DNA of 64,000 nt, taken from NCBI GenBank assembly GCA_023374045.1, contig CM041782.1, positions 189,366,925 to 189,430,924 of the forward strand, given 5' to 3'. Position numbers and translations under genes: made by a program. The notes beneath the pieces are model-generated. The model was not told the origin of the DNA, made no database searches, and worked only from the letters and a program-made list of their open reading frames with translations. Positions 47,238-58,697 of this stretch are shown here, one piece after another. How positions within the stretch are numbered: the first letter of the stretch is position 1; each line of letters starts with the position of its first letter. Source of the DNA: Limonium bicolor (lineage: Eukaryota > Streptophyta > Magnoliopsida > Caryophyllales > Plumbaginaceae).

Positions 47238-48203
47238 CGGTTCCTGATTTTAGAAACAGGATGTCTAGGTTTTAAGAAGGTTGGACAAAATTTGTCACCT
47301 GATTTCGTACCTTATATGGCATCGAACGGAGAAGAAGGGACCTCTTCGAGCTTGAGGAAGCCATCGAAGAAGCTAAGCAAGCAAAGAAGGCGAAGAGAAG
47401 CAGAGCAAGCGAAGGAAGTGGGAGAACCAGTGAAAACGGAGAAGAAGAATACGAAAGTTGATGACCCAAAGAAAGCACGAGGAGAGAGAGAATACAACCC
47501 CTTCAAAAACCTTAAAAAGCGGTAAACAGTCACTCCGAGAATAATTAGAATATAAATAACAAACAAAAAAGAACTTTTTGTAGGAAAAAGTACAGGGACC
47601 CTGCGAAGTCCGTGGAAGAGGATAGCACATGCGAGACGATAAGAATTCCACGGTGCCTGACACGCGTGCACCCACACAAAGACACGAGCATGGCACGAGC
47701 CGACAGAAGTTCTCCTTTTCGTTCAAATCAAAAAGAGAACTTGTGGGACTGATGAAGATAGGAAGGCAAAGGTAGACGTCGCTCTCATCCCGAAGAAAAT
47801 CCAACAAAGAGAAAGAATTTTTTCTCCCCAGATCACACCAATCAAATGAAGTTCAACTTTCTTCATCAAGATATCAAACTTGTGGGACTGATGAAATGGG
47901 GAAAATACGACTGGACACGAGATATAGAATAAAGCACGAGAAAGCACCCGGTCGCCCCGACCGGGTGCCCAAAGTAAAGTAGAATAAGCGACCGGTCACT
48001 AAAAATGCTAAAGTAAAGCACGAGCGACAACCGGTCATCCGCGACCGGTCATAAGATAGATGTAGACAGCGACCGGGCACCTGTGCCCGATAGAATCAAG
48101 AAAGAACAATAAGGAAGTTAGCGTAAAATATTTACGAGATATTTACAGAACACTTAGGATATTTTACGAGATATTTGTTTGCCATCTTGGCAAGGCATGG
48201 TAA
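47238..48203. other. Upstream region of the antisense ORF and start of the Tat-type LTR region
   Basis: No convincing gene. An open frame on the plus strand at 47166-47525 is Lys/Glu-rich but overlaps the antisense ORF start and has no recognised domain. ACCGGTC-type palindromes lie at 47948-48095 (for example GACCGGTC near 48040). From about 48100 the sequence has ATTTACGAGATATTTAC-like repeats. Sequence continuity across solo LTR I leads to the TATA box at 52559, so 48100-48203 is probably LTR sequence upstream of a promoter. Confidence 0.4.
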
Positions 48204-48354
48204 TGATAAGTGTAAAATATATATACTTTTAGCGGTTTATTTGATTTAATATTTGTAATGAGTTGACTTATATTTTACACTTATTTTATGTTTTTCTAAG
48301 ATCCATATTTAAATGAGAGCTTATATATTTTCTTTGTCTCATGCTGGAAAAATC

Positions 48355-48360
<6 letters not shown>

Positions 48361-48404
<44 letters not shown>
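48361..48404. repeat. (TA)22 microsatellite
   Basis: A pure run of TA dinucleotides, 44 bases, inside solo LTR I. Its length is likely variable between individuals. Confidence 0.97.
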
Positions 48405-48407
<3 letters not shown>

Positions 48408-48968
48408 TCGAAGGGTTGAACAAGGAAAATTATACAGCCATGTAAACATGCATGACCATGCGTGGGAATTGTTGGTATTTGTCCTGGACCGACATAAGTG
48501 TTGGTCGTTCATTCAATCAGAGGCGTAGCTATAAATGGCAATATTGGGCTCGACATTTAATAAATGAGAGAGCTTCACAAGAGTTGTATTTTTTGTCATA
48601 TTACAGGATATGTCAGTCGATCCTTGGAGAGCATATTTCACTTTAATCTGTCATGAGCTACATACAAAGAATGGGCTGTACATGAGATATTATGTTTTCA
48701 TCATAATACAAAAGGCTATACAGGGAGATTAATTGGGACCGCATGACAACATGGAGATGGATGGATTCGGCTGAACAAGGAGAATTTTTATCATCATAAA
48801 TTAAACTCTAAGCTATAGTGCCGCCGCGATAACAAATATAAAAAGAAGAGAATTGACTCTCTCTAGGATCGATCCCCATCGTTCGCCGCAACCCTCAGTC
48901 CACACGAGCACTATTCCATTCTCCCAATCCATTGACTTTGGAATTTCGGCGCCGCTCACCATCATTCA

Positions 48969-49688
48969 TGTTAGAATTAATGCTAAATCCGTTGAGTTAC
49001 TCTTGTGAAGTTAATTGGTTTCGTCATCCAATTAATTTATTATTCACGAAGAGTTTCACGGAAGTTGAAGATGCATTAGTGGGAGCATTTATGTGGTGCA
49101 AATTAATGGTGTCTAAAGCATTTGGTTTTCTAACATTATGAGGAGAGTTATGAGGAAGTTAAAATATTTGAAAGAAGAAGTTATGACTTCTGGCTTTCTA
49201 TATACCCAAGTGTTAGTTGTTTCTAGGTGTTAATGGATTGTGTTAACTAGGTTGTAACCGTTGTAACTTGTGAGCCATTATTATACGGTTGTTACAAGGT
49301 TAACGTTGGGATAAGTGAAAGGTTTAGATCTAGCACTATAAATAGATCTAGTAACCCGTAGCTTTGGATCATCCCAACTTTGGGGATGACATCCAAGGGA
49401 GTCAAGGGTAGTTCTATGGGAACTCAAAGGGACTCGGGTAAAAACAACAAGGGAAACACGGGAAACACGGGTTGATGGGTTGTTTGGGTAATCCTCATGT
49501 AAACTTGTAATCCTCATCTTCTTAATGAAAGTTGTTCTATCTCCTCCCGTGAACGTAGGTCATGTTTGGACCGAACAACGTAAATCCTTGTGTCACTATT
49601 TTATCAATACATTATCTTGTAGTTTTTCTTCTTCGGTAACCATGTCGATCTCACCAAGATCCTGGGAAATGGGCCCGAAATCCTAACA
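48969..49688 (+). repeat. Element F 5' LTR
   Basis: 720 bp, TG...CA, followed two bases later by the iMet primer site. It contains TATAAATA at 49337-49344, a likely core promoter. Confidence 0.92.
49337..49344 (+). promoter_or_regulatory. TATA box of element F LTR
   Basis: TATAAATA within CACTATAAATAGATC, in the middle of the LTR where the U3/R boundary is expected. The same box is in the second LTR near 51163. Confidence 0.6.
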
Positions 49689-50796
49689 AGTGGTATCAGA
49701 GCTCATGGTTTTTCGGGATGTTCGTGTTGGTGGAGATGTTAGTGGGAAGAAAGAATGGTGATTCAAGATGATGTGGGTTTTGATAAAAGTGAAGAGTGGA
49801 GGAAGGTATTGGAGAGAGAAAGTTGTCGTCCCTTGAAGCTCATTGATTTCCTTGCCTTGATCGATACGTCGTGTTCGTGATATTTTTGAAGTCTGGGCAC
49901 TCAATTCTTGCTAATGAAGATGTAAATTCACTGAAGAGTAAAGGTGGTTTTATTCTTCATCGAGCAAAGATGAGATTTTTGGTGACTAATGTTGTATCAA
50001 GTACGGTGATGGTAAGGTGTTTTTATGAGAGAGGTGGCTGGGTCTTAAGAAGATGTAAGGATTGGAAAACAAGTTTGGTAGAGAGGGAGAGCTCGTAAAA
50101 AAATCATCAACTACATGTGTGTTTGGTGTGGGGATGTACTTGGAGATGATGATGTGTTATTCGAAGGAGATCAAGTTGGAAATCTTGGATCTTGAAAAAT
50201 CCGATGCATCATTCACAATTTGAATTTAGATCTAGTTCTTTATTTTACAAGCCCTTTTGTGGGGAGTAAGGATAATAAAGAATGGTAATTAAGATCAAGT
50301 GAAGCTTCAATGGTGGTGGAGTGATGTAGAAAACAAGAAAATTATTTTTCTCAGGTCACATGACGGATCGTGGACTTCCATGGAGCACTGGAGATCATCT
50401 AGCAAGTGGGTGGACCTAGGGTTGTGGTAGCGCACATATAACCACAAACGGAGCTTCACGAGGTGATCAATTGTGAAGCTGCTGTTAGGTCATGTTTGGA
50501 GACTTTGCGAGAACTGGACAAAGACGGGAGAGATCACTATTGTCTTTGGTTGTGTAGTTGTTTCCTGAGTTGCTACTTACTTCGTGTTTTTGGCGGGACC
50601 ATGGAGATTTGGACCAGATGGGTCTTTGAAGGCTCGGGGAGGAGTGGTCAGTTTACCAAAGTTTGAATGCAAACAGTCCAGATGAAGTTCTCCGGTTTAG
50701 TCCTTGTGTGGGATGTTTTTGGGATTATTCTTCAAGAGGAAGTTTGGCATCAATGGTGGTATGTGATTGACCGGATTGAGCATTAAGAGGAAGAAT

Positions 50797-51489
50797 TGTT
50801 AGAATTAATGCTAAATCCGTTGAGTTACTCTTGTGAAGTTAATTGGTTTCGTCATCCAATTAATTTATTATTCACGAAGAGTTTCACGGAAGTTGAAGAT
50901 GCATTAGTGGGAGCATTTATGTGGTGCAAATTAATGGCGTCTAAAGCATTGGTTTTCTAACATTACGAGGAGAGTTATGAGGAAGTTAAAATATTTGAAA
51001 GAAGAAGTTATGACTTCTGGCTTTCTATATACCCAAGTGTTAGTTGTTTCTAGGTGTTAACGGATTGTGTTAATTAGGTTGTAACCGTTGTAACTTGTGA
51101 GCCATTATTATACGGTTGTTACAAGGTTAACGTTGGGATAAGTGAAAGGTTTAGATCTAGCACTATAAATAGATCTAATAACCCGTAGCTTTGGATCATC
51201 CCAACTTTGGGGATCACATCGCAGGGAGTCAAGGGTGGTTCTATGGGAATTCAAAGGGACTCGGGTAAAAACACCAAGGGAAACACGGGAAACACGGGTT
51301 GATGGGTTGTTTGGGTAATCCTCATGTAAACTTGTAATCCTCATCCCGTGGACGTAGGTCATGTTTGGACCGAACCACGTAAATCCTTGTGTCTCTATTT
51401 TATCAATACATTATCTTTTAGTTTTTCTTCTTCGGTAACCATGTCGATCTCACCATGATCCTGAGGAAAATGGGCCTGAAATCCTAACA
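50797..51489 (+). repeat. Element F 3' LTR
   Basis: 693 bp, nearly identical to the first LTR apart from scattered substitutions and a 28-bp deletion. It is followed by the ATTCA duplication. Confidence 0.92.
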
Positions 51490-52546
51490 ATTCAGCATCC
51501 CCATCATTCACCCACCACCTTCACCACATCACCATACCACATCATCGACCACCGCCTTCACCCATACATTCACCATACCCCCTTGTCGAATTCATACACT
51601 GTCCTTCCGTTTTTTTTCATTGGCCCGCACACATCATCATACGCCACCAATCAGACCGAGGCAAAGAGAGCAGAAACGGGCATATTGACCGAGAGCATTA
51701 GGAAACCTCTGTGAAATTCTAGAACCTATTTATTTCATATTTTTTTGTTATGATTTATTTAATGTTTATTTTAATTATTGTTTTTGTTTCTAAAATTATG
51801 AGTGAGTAGATTATTTTTAGTTCCCCGGGTTGGGGAGGCGAACCTATTTTTGTAGAATTTTCTCATGTAATGATTTTACTACTTTTATTTAATGCAATAG
51901 TTTAATTCCTGTTCTTCATGTGCTTTGATTCTCTAGCTAATTATCAAAGTAATGTTTGTAGTTTTCTAATCAAAATGCGGTGCTGAGATTAGTTAACAAG
52001 ACATAGGAAGTTAAACCGGATTAACGACTAGAAGCATGACCCCGCCTATAGGTTAATCGGTCTCAAATAGGAACTGTTCTTAAACCGATTGATTTGTTTC
52101 CGAATTAGAGCATTAGTCTGCTGCTAGTTCTTCCATTCAATTATAATTCATTGTACATGACCCTGTCGGTGAATTAGTTATAGTTCTTGAGTTTATTGCA
52201 ATGTTAGTGAAATTGTTATTTAATAGGATTTGAAGGAATAGGTTAGCAGAACAACCCGGGGAGTGCCTTTTATTTATCAACTTTAATTTTCATTTTACTC
52301 CAGTTTATTGTTTGTTAATTATTTTATTTCTTTTTGTTAATTTAGTTACGATTGGATTAATTAAGTAAAACCTGAAAAAGTGACGTTTCCTGTTTTCTTA
52401 GTTAAGTTTCTCAGTTAGTTAATAAAATTGTCAATTAATTGAACGAGGTCCCTGAGATCGACAACCCCCACTCAATACACTATTCCGCAAAACGATAGGT
52501 ACACTGCCTAGGTAGAGATAGTAACATATTTCTGCTCAACAGGTAA

Positions 52547-52581
52547 CCTAGGAATCACTATAAATAGGGGTTCACCCCCAA
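52547..52581 (+). promoter_or_regulatory. Tat-type LTR promoter fragment with TATA box
   Basis: TATAAATA at 52559-52566 in CACTATAAATAGGGG. This sequence is contiguous with 48203 once solo LTR I and its duplication are removed. It is cut at 52581 by LTR G. Confidence 0.5.
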
Positions 52582-52941
52582 TGTAACACCTCGTCCTATA
52601 GCCAATCGTGGTTACCGTAACTTAACAACTTAATCCTAAACATCGCAGCGGAAAAATCTAACACCGGGACCTTGCCACGGTCTGATCAAAAGAATATACC
52701 GAAGCTAAAGTATTACAACACTTATCCAAAAGACTACACAACCATCCAAAACATTCACCAACCGAGTTCATAGTATCTCTGTTAACAACATAACTACTAT
52801 CAGTTTAATATCAACAGACGGGTGCACAAGCGCAACCCGTATTCAAAATAGAAGTCCCATCTAAGTCTACCCACTCCTACTCTCGTGGTGACTCTTCATG
52901 GGCCGCTTACCTGCAAAAGTAAAAACAGCCCCCAAAGGGGG
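52582..52941 (-). mobile_element. LTR fragment G (3' end of an LTR, minus strand)
   Basis: It begins TGTAACACCTCGTCC, the reverse of a TGTTACA LTR end, with CGCAGCGGAAAA soon after, as in the B and D LTRs. It is cut after 360 bp at CCCCCAAAGGGGG by LTR D. Its remainder would lie beyond element D, outside the window. Confidence 0.6.
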
Positions 52942-55900
52942 TGTAACACCCCATCCAACAACCAACACATAACAACAATCTGCAGCGGAAAATATACTTC
53001 ATCACATTACTTACTCGTTGGTGTTACACGCCGTTAACCACCCACGTGGCTAACAAGGCTATTACATAAACATTGTACCGGTCTAATGGACTAGATTCCC
53101 GAGCGACTACGCAATATTATCCCTTTCCATTAACAACAAACATACACATACCTTCCAACTGTACCGAGTATTTACAAACTGATGCCGATAACAATTTCGG
53201 TCTCACTACACCTACTGTATATTTACAACTTAAATGATTACCCGTGTACAATGACTACCCCGTCCCACTCTCGAACGGCTTCCAGCTCTTTGTACCTGAA
53301 ATAGGAAAAGAAGAGAAAGGGTGGCCCCCAAGGGGCTCAGCACCTTTGCTGGTATGGTAATCCCGCAGCCCACATGCTACCGGGCCACGCACAACTAATT
53401 GTTGTCTTAGCATGCGGTTGATTACATTTAAATCATGCATGTAACTTAAAACACACAACACCTAATCATACCGCCTCAATGGGCTCAACAAACAGATAAC
53501 ATATCCATACTTGATAGGTCACTCATGGTATTCATTACCCCTAGAGTGTTTCTCTTCTAATGGAGCTACTTCCTTAATAGACGACACTTACCCATTATTC
53601 GGGTAATCCTTAAACGCCTCTTATTACAAACTGGGATTCATATCCATGATCCACATGCTCCACATCTTACAACATATAACATACATCACATAACAACACT
53701 TTCCACGTTTCAACATGCACATAATAACATCGCAATAGAAATTGCATTATATCAACAACACATAACATAACGTGAGCGGTTCTCTTAGGAACCGACCCAA
53801 ACATTGTTAATTCACTGGTGGCCTAGAGAATGATGTCACCCTCATGATAAGCTCGTTATACAACACTCATTACCGTCCTAATAGTCGGACGAGTAACTTA
53901 AGTTAAGATGGTTCGGGTTTAGTGGCCCGAACACACCACACAAACACATGTTCCCCCTAAACCGATCATAAGTCAGAATAGCTAAGCTTTGGAGTAAGCT
54001 AATGGGAGATCATAACCCGTGAGGGAAACAACCATAACATAACAGAGAGGAGGGTAAGGCTAAAAAGGATACCCACTCCCAAACAACGCGCGACCGGCCT
54101 AACCGGATTCCTCACCACTGTTAGTACATACTTACTTTTAGATATTAGTTAGTACCCCACTATGGAGTCTATCACATCTACACACCATACAGTATTACAA
54201 CTGGGTTAAACATACAAGGGAGATCCCTACATTCACATACACATATCACACAATTAACACATGCATAGCCGTGGTTAGAACATCCCATGGTTCGGGTCGT
54301 TTACTCCGAATACCGAACTCTCATGTGATCCTAGACTCAGTTAACTAAGGTTAACACTTCCGAGGTTAAATGGTATCGGAGTTGAACACGCCACATAAAT
54401 GAATTACTGTAAACTCATTACATGTTTTATCTTACAACGTGGCAAACATATAGAAAAACACATTGGCATACAAGCCGTGTAATCCGGTAGGACACAGGTT
54501 GCAAGAAAACCATACCTGTCACCGGAGTCCACTCTATCATGTCCACTTATGTTCCTCGAACAATTCTCGAACAACTGGTAACATTACATGTACTTTTATT
54601 AACATCGAGGTAACATGATTGTTTAAAGTTTAATGCTCATAACTTATCCCCGTTAACTTAGTTAAATAACTTCACATTTTAACTTGTCTTACTTTTACAT
54701 TTTAATACAACTTTTCCCCCACTAAATGGTCATTATAACTCACTAGGGTTTACTACTTAAACCACACTTAGTTTGTTTTTTTTTACATGTTTTGGGCCGT
54801 CCGACCCACCGTCCGACCCACAACTGGGTCGGACCATTCCAGAAATTTTTTTCCATCTTTCAAGTCCTCCCGTCCGACCCAAGTCCTCTGGGTCGGACCA
54901 TTCCAGAAACATCAACGGGTGAATTAACAGAGGCTGTCCGACCCACCCTGGGTCGGACCACTGGGTCGGACAACATCAGAACTTGTCCAAAACTTGGCAA
55001 ACTTTCTCCAAACTTCTCCTCAAGCCTCCTAATGTGTTCTAACATCATTTTGCACATTTAACCCTTCATACAACAACCATAAAACTCATTTTATAACTCC
55101 ATAAACACTTACAATGTTTCTTACCAAAATTCCTAACACTTATAATGTTTTCTCTTTAGTTCCTCTAAGTGGTGTTTCATAATTATGATAACCACTATGC
55201 CAAAAATGTTTCCTTACCATCATAACATCATCTCTCAAACATCTTTTCTTACTAACTAAATCTCCTTTTTCACATCTTACCTAAACATCATTTCCTCCTT
55301 TTACATCACAACATAGTGCATAAACTTAAATTGCTTGGCACTTAGGCCCTTAAATAACATGGCTCTTAGGCCCTTAAATTGCATAAACCTTAAACACTGA
55401 ATTTCCCACATAATATATTGCCTTTAACCTGCAAATACACTCAACATCACATATGCCCTTTAATAGTTTCCTAGAGAGTATTTTACTAGGTCATTCACCA
55501 TTGGCTCCTTAGGTATTTCATTAAGAAAATCAAGCTCATTTTTCCTCTAGGCATTTAAACTACATTGAGATAGTTTGTTTACCTCTTTTCCTCTCAAACT
55601 TCTTTCTTGTTTCCTTGGACCGAAAATCAGCAAGGAGTTCGATCACTTGTCAACTTTCTAATCAATATACAGATAAGGGTAATGAGCATTAAGTTTCATA
55701 CTTAAACTCACATATAACCCTAAATTTACATAAGTGTTCTAAACACTTAAAATAGAAGTTTACCTTAGAATTTGAAAGAGAACTTGAACATGTGACAAGA
55801 GAGGTTTCTACCAAGCCCTTGAATGTTTGGAATGAAGCTAAAACAAAGCAAAAGAAAACACCATGAAGAAGGTGATTTCGGTCACTTATGAAAACAAAAG

Positions 55901-57027
55901 GAAATGAAATTTTTCTTTGACTTTCCTTACCTTGAAGCAAAGGAGAATAAGAAGGCATGAAAAGGTAAGCTCAAGCTCCTTCAATGGAGAATCTTCATGG
56001 CACCAAAATGGAGTTCTTGAATATTTGAAAAGAGAGAAGTGTAGAGCTTGACCTAACTAAGACAAATATGGTCTTGGAATTTGATTTGGTGCATGGAGCT
56101 AGAAGTTACAAGCTATGGAAGTTGAAGATGGTGTGGGTTGCTGTAGCAAAACCAATGGAGCTTGGGAGAAGATGAAGAAATCGATGGTGAGTGAAGGAGA
56201 ATAAGAGAATGAGGTGAGAGGTACTCTTGTAAAGATATTTATGTAATAAAGTAGAATAGTAACTTGCTTTATGTCTTCCTTTTCTTTAATTGTTTTGTAA
56301 ATGGTGGTAACTCACCTTACAAAAACCGGCCCCCTTATATTACTTAGGGGTGTTTTAGTCTTGTTTTTTTGACCATTTAACTTATTATATAGACATATGT
56401 TATAAACTAGCTTATTTTGTTACTATTCACTAAAACAAGGCACATAGATGTGAAATTTTTGATTTCCCATTGATTTAAACTTCCAAATGTGATACTAAGT
56501 AGTACACATGTTAATTAAAGAGTAATGATGGACATTTAGCCATTCAAAACTCATTTACAAGACAATTTTTCAAAAATGTGCTTTAAGACTCCTTAAAGCA
56601 CATTTTATGTTTTAACTTGTTTTCAAGCTTGGTTTTCTTTAGTAATTGATTTAATATGCTCATTAAAATATTTATAAGATATAGGTATGACCTTTAGGTC
56701 TTATACAAATTTATCCCAAGCTTAGAGCACATTTTTGCCCATATTGACTTTAAGGTATTTTCTTGTGTTTTGTTTGGTTTAACTGTCTACCAAAGTTTCC
56801 TAAGGACTTAATTAGCCTTATTGAATATTAGCAAGTCTTGGTAGGTCCTTTGGGTCCCAACCAAGTTCACTCCAAGCTTAGAGCATGTTTTTGCTCAAGT
56901 TGTGTCTTAATGCTTTATTGTGTTTTACTACGGTTTAAATTGTCCACTGATGTTTCTAAGGCACTTTTTAGCCTTTAAATACCATGTTTTAACATTTAAA
57001 CAACATATCAAGGTTTGGGGTATTTCA
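52942..57027 (-). mobile_element. LTR D (4086 bp), 3' LTR of a Ty3/gypsy-type element on the minus strand
   Basis: On the minus strand it starts TGAAATACCCC at 57027 and ends GGGGTGTTACA at 52942. A polypurine tract follows outside it (57028-57045), which makes it the 3' LTR of an element extending to the right. The five bases before 52942 are GGGGG, a possible duplication whose partner is out of view. Its last 0.9 kb matches 1-924. It holds a GGGTCGGAC hairpin array at 54795-54975. No coding sequence is seen. Confidence 0.82.
54795..54975. repeat. GTCCGACCCA / TGGGTCGGAC inverted-repeat array in LTR D
   Basis: At least four copies of GTCCGACCCA and four of TGGGTCGGAC alternate within 180 bp, twice followed by ACCATTCCAGAAA. 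Each forward-reverse pair can fold into a hairpin. The CATTCCAG trailer is shared with the quite different array of the B LTR. Confidence 0.85.
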
Positions 57028-57779
57028 ATCTACCCCCTTAAAAAGAACTTCGTCCTCGAAGTTCACACATCCCACACATCATTGGATTAGAATACGGGGA
57101 TTACTTAAAAAATAAAACTTCCATAACCAAAACACTTTACACACACTCGGACTTAATGGTCGGGTAACACATTCACATCCATAACATAACATAACATACT
57201 CACATGATAACCTCAGACTCAATGGTCCGGGTATCTTAACAATATTTGCACACACATAACAACCCTTAGACTCTCTAGTCTTGGGTAACATTACAACATT
57301 TAGACACATAGGTCTTGATAACATAACAGCCTTTAGACACATAGGTCTATGTAACACAACAACATTTAGACTCATAGGTCTTGATAACATACACTTTTGG
57401 AACTCAAGGTCAAAATAATATTTATTACACATACCACACAACATGTCTTAGCATGTATGTCAACCAAAAATATCTTTTACATACACTGTGATACCGCAGA
57501 AGCCGGTCGCGATGTACACCTTCTGGTCCCCGTTCCTTTGGGAGATCAAAACATTCACTTAATTTTTAACATATATACTTCTCATGTCACCGGTCCGAAG
57601 ACAGAGGCTCATGCGTCCTCGGCTCGTGAGCAAGTACTACAAAAATATTCTTTACTAGGTTGAGTATAAAAGAATCCTTTATTCAAAATATTAATCGATT
57701 GTTTTGGAAATACCAATTGAAAATCCTTTTTGAAAACGCAACACAACTCCAAGTCCTACTTATGCTCTTCGCTTCTTTT
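57028..57779 (-). other. Element D internal 3' end: polypurine tract and spacer, cut by the CACTA element
   Basis: Next to the LTR the minus strand reads TTTTTAAGGGGGTAGAT, a polypurine tract, preceded by GAGGACGAAGTTC, which sits between pol and the LTR in related elements. Between about 57235 and 57395 are four units of roughly 35 bp with TTAGACxCATAGGTCTTGATAA. The open frame over 57079-57444 merely reads these repeats. Pol of D is not reached because the CACTA element starts at 57780. Confidence 0.6.
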
Positions 57780-57796
57780 CACTAGTAGAAAAAAGA

Positions 57797-58135
57797 TTTT
57801 AAATGACGGACTTTAAACCACGGTTAATAATAAAACCGTCGTTTAAAGTGTATAAACCACGGTTATTAAGAGAACCGTCATTTATGTTGCTTGGCTCACT
57901 ATATAAATGACGGTTTCATCAGAAACCGTGGTTTAAAGTTCGACGCCTTAGATAATAAATGACGGTTCCCGTTACAACCGTCGTATATAATCAACATAAA
58001 CCACGGTTATTATTGAACCGTCGTTTAAAGTATTGCGCCAACACTTTAAAACCACGGTTTGCTTAAGAACCGTCGTTTATATCTCTCGTGACATAGGTTT
58101 TAAACGACGGTTTGTGTATTAACCGTCATTTTAAG
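57797..58135. repeat. CACTA subterminal repeats (AACCGTCGTTTAAA / AACCACGGTT)
   Basis: More than a dozen copies of a short motif in both orientations, such as AAATGACGGTT, AACCGTCGTTTA and AAACCACGGTTAT. Pairs such as ACCACGGTTATTAAGAGAAC and the following CGTCATTTAT make local hairpins. In En/Spm such repeats bind the TNPA protein that brings the ends together. Confidence 0.88.
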
Positions 58136-58149
58136 TCATTGAATTAAAA

Positions 58150-58510
58150 ACCCGAGGCCTCATTTCTTCTTCTTCCTCCCGACTCTCCTGTGCGATTTCG
58201 GCCCGACTCCCCTCCTCTTCCGTCGACGACTCCACCCCCTCGCCGTTTTGCCCCCTTTCCGCCGTCGCCCTGCTCACCGTCCCCAGCTTGCTCCATCGCC
58301 TCCGCCCCTCGTCTTGTCGCGCAAGCTCCCCCTCTGGTACTGAAGCGCGCCGCGCCAACGCCGCCTCCGGTGAAGCCTCGCCTAGCTCCGACGGTCTACG
58401 CCACCACTCGTTGTCCCAGCTTCTTCGTCGCCATCGACAAGCCACGCCCAGCTTCTCCGTCCCAGCTTCTCCGTCTCTGCTCACCACCGGTAGCCACCGC
58501 AGGTATGTTT
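58150..58510 (+). other. GC- and CT-rich leader segment, possible untranslated exon or captured fragment
   Basis: Composition changes sharply here from AT-rich to very C-rich (CTCCTCTTCC, CCGCCGTCGC). Open frames exist in both strands (58190-58570 plus, 58131-58559 minus) but they are Pro/Ser/Ala-rich with no domain I recognise. A strong donor-like CCGCAG|GTATGT lies at about 58504. It may be a first untranslated exon of the transposase gene, or host sequence captured by the transposon. Confidence 0.4.
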
Positions 58511-58527
58511 GCCGGTTGGGTTGTATA

Positions 58528-58697
58528 CAGGCGCGAGCATGTATGTTCTTGTTCGTCATTTAGAGAATGAATACAGGCGCGAGCATGTAGTTCTTGTTCG
58601 TCATTTAGGGTTGCAAAATTTTGGGTAGCCACCGATTAGAGAATGATACAGGCGCGAGCATGTATTGTTCTTGTTCGTCATTTAGGGTTGCAAAATT
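58528..58697 (+). repeat. Three copies of CAGGCGCGAGCATGTA unit
   Basis: Units start at 58528, 58574 and 58649; each reads CAGGCGCGAGCATGTA then TTCTTGTTCGTCATTTAG. Spacing is 46 and 75 bp, the third spacer holding an extra piece repeated from the leader (GTAGCCACCG). Confidence 0.85.

Larger units (their letters stand above)
48969..51489 (+). mobile_element. Element F: small non-autonomous LTR retrotransposon
   Basis: LTRs are 48969-49688 (720 bp) and 50797-51489 (693 bp), both starting TGTTAGAATT and ending TCCTAACA. A perfect ATTCA duplication flanks it (48964-48968 and 51490-51494). The primer site TGGTATCAGAGCTCATGG starts at 49691, and a polypurine tract TAAGAGGAAGAAT precedes the second LTR. 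The 1108-bp interior has no gag or pol similarity and only short frames, so the element must rely on enzymes from another. The second LTR lacks a 28-bp block present in the first near 49520-49547. Confidence 0.92.
48204..52541 (+). mobile_element. Solo LTR I (about 1.8 kb) with nested element F
   Basis: It begins TGATAAGTGTAAAATA and ends GCTCAACA. GGTAA flanks both ends (48199-48203 and 52542-52546). Without element F and its extra duplication it is about 1.8 kb. The sequence near the end (CCCTGAGATCGACAACCCCC) is of the kind found at the 3' end of Athila/Tat-like LTRs, which is a family guess only. No internal domain or primer site is present, so it is a solo LTR. Confidence 0.78.

Noticed and set aside
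47166..47525. Lys/Glu-rich 119-codon frame on the plus strand
   Set aside because: It overlaps the start of the antisense ORF, has several competing frames on the other strand, and shows no known domain; composition alone can produce it.
48361..48404. Replication origin or matrix-attachment role for the TA run
   Set aside because: A simple microsatellite; nothing else nearby supports such a role.
52937..52941. GGGGG as a proven target duplication of element D
   Set aside because: The partner would lie right of the window, and a G-run is weak evidence.
58131..58570. Overlapping Pro/Arg-rich frames of 91-142 codons on both strands
   Set aside because: GC-rich sequence has few stops in any frame. 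I kept the region only as a compositional segment.
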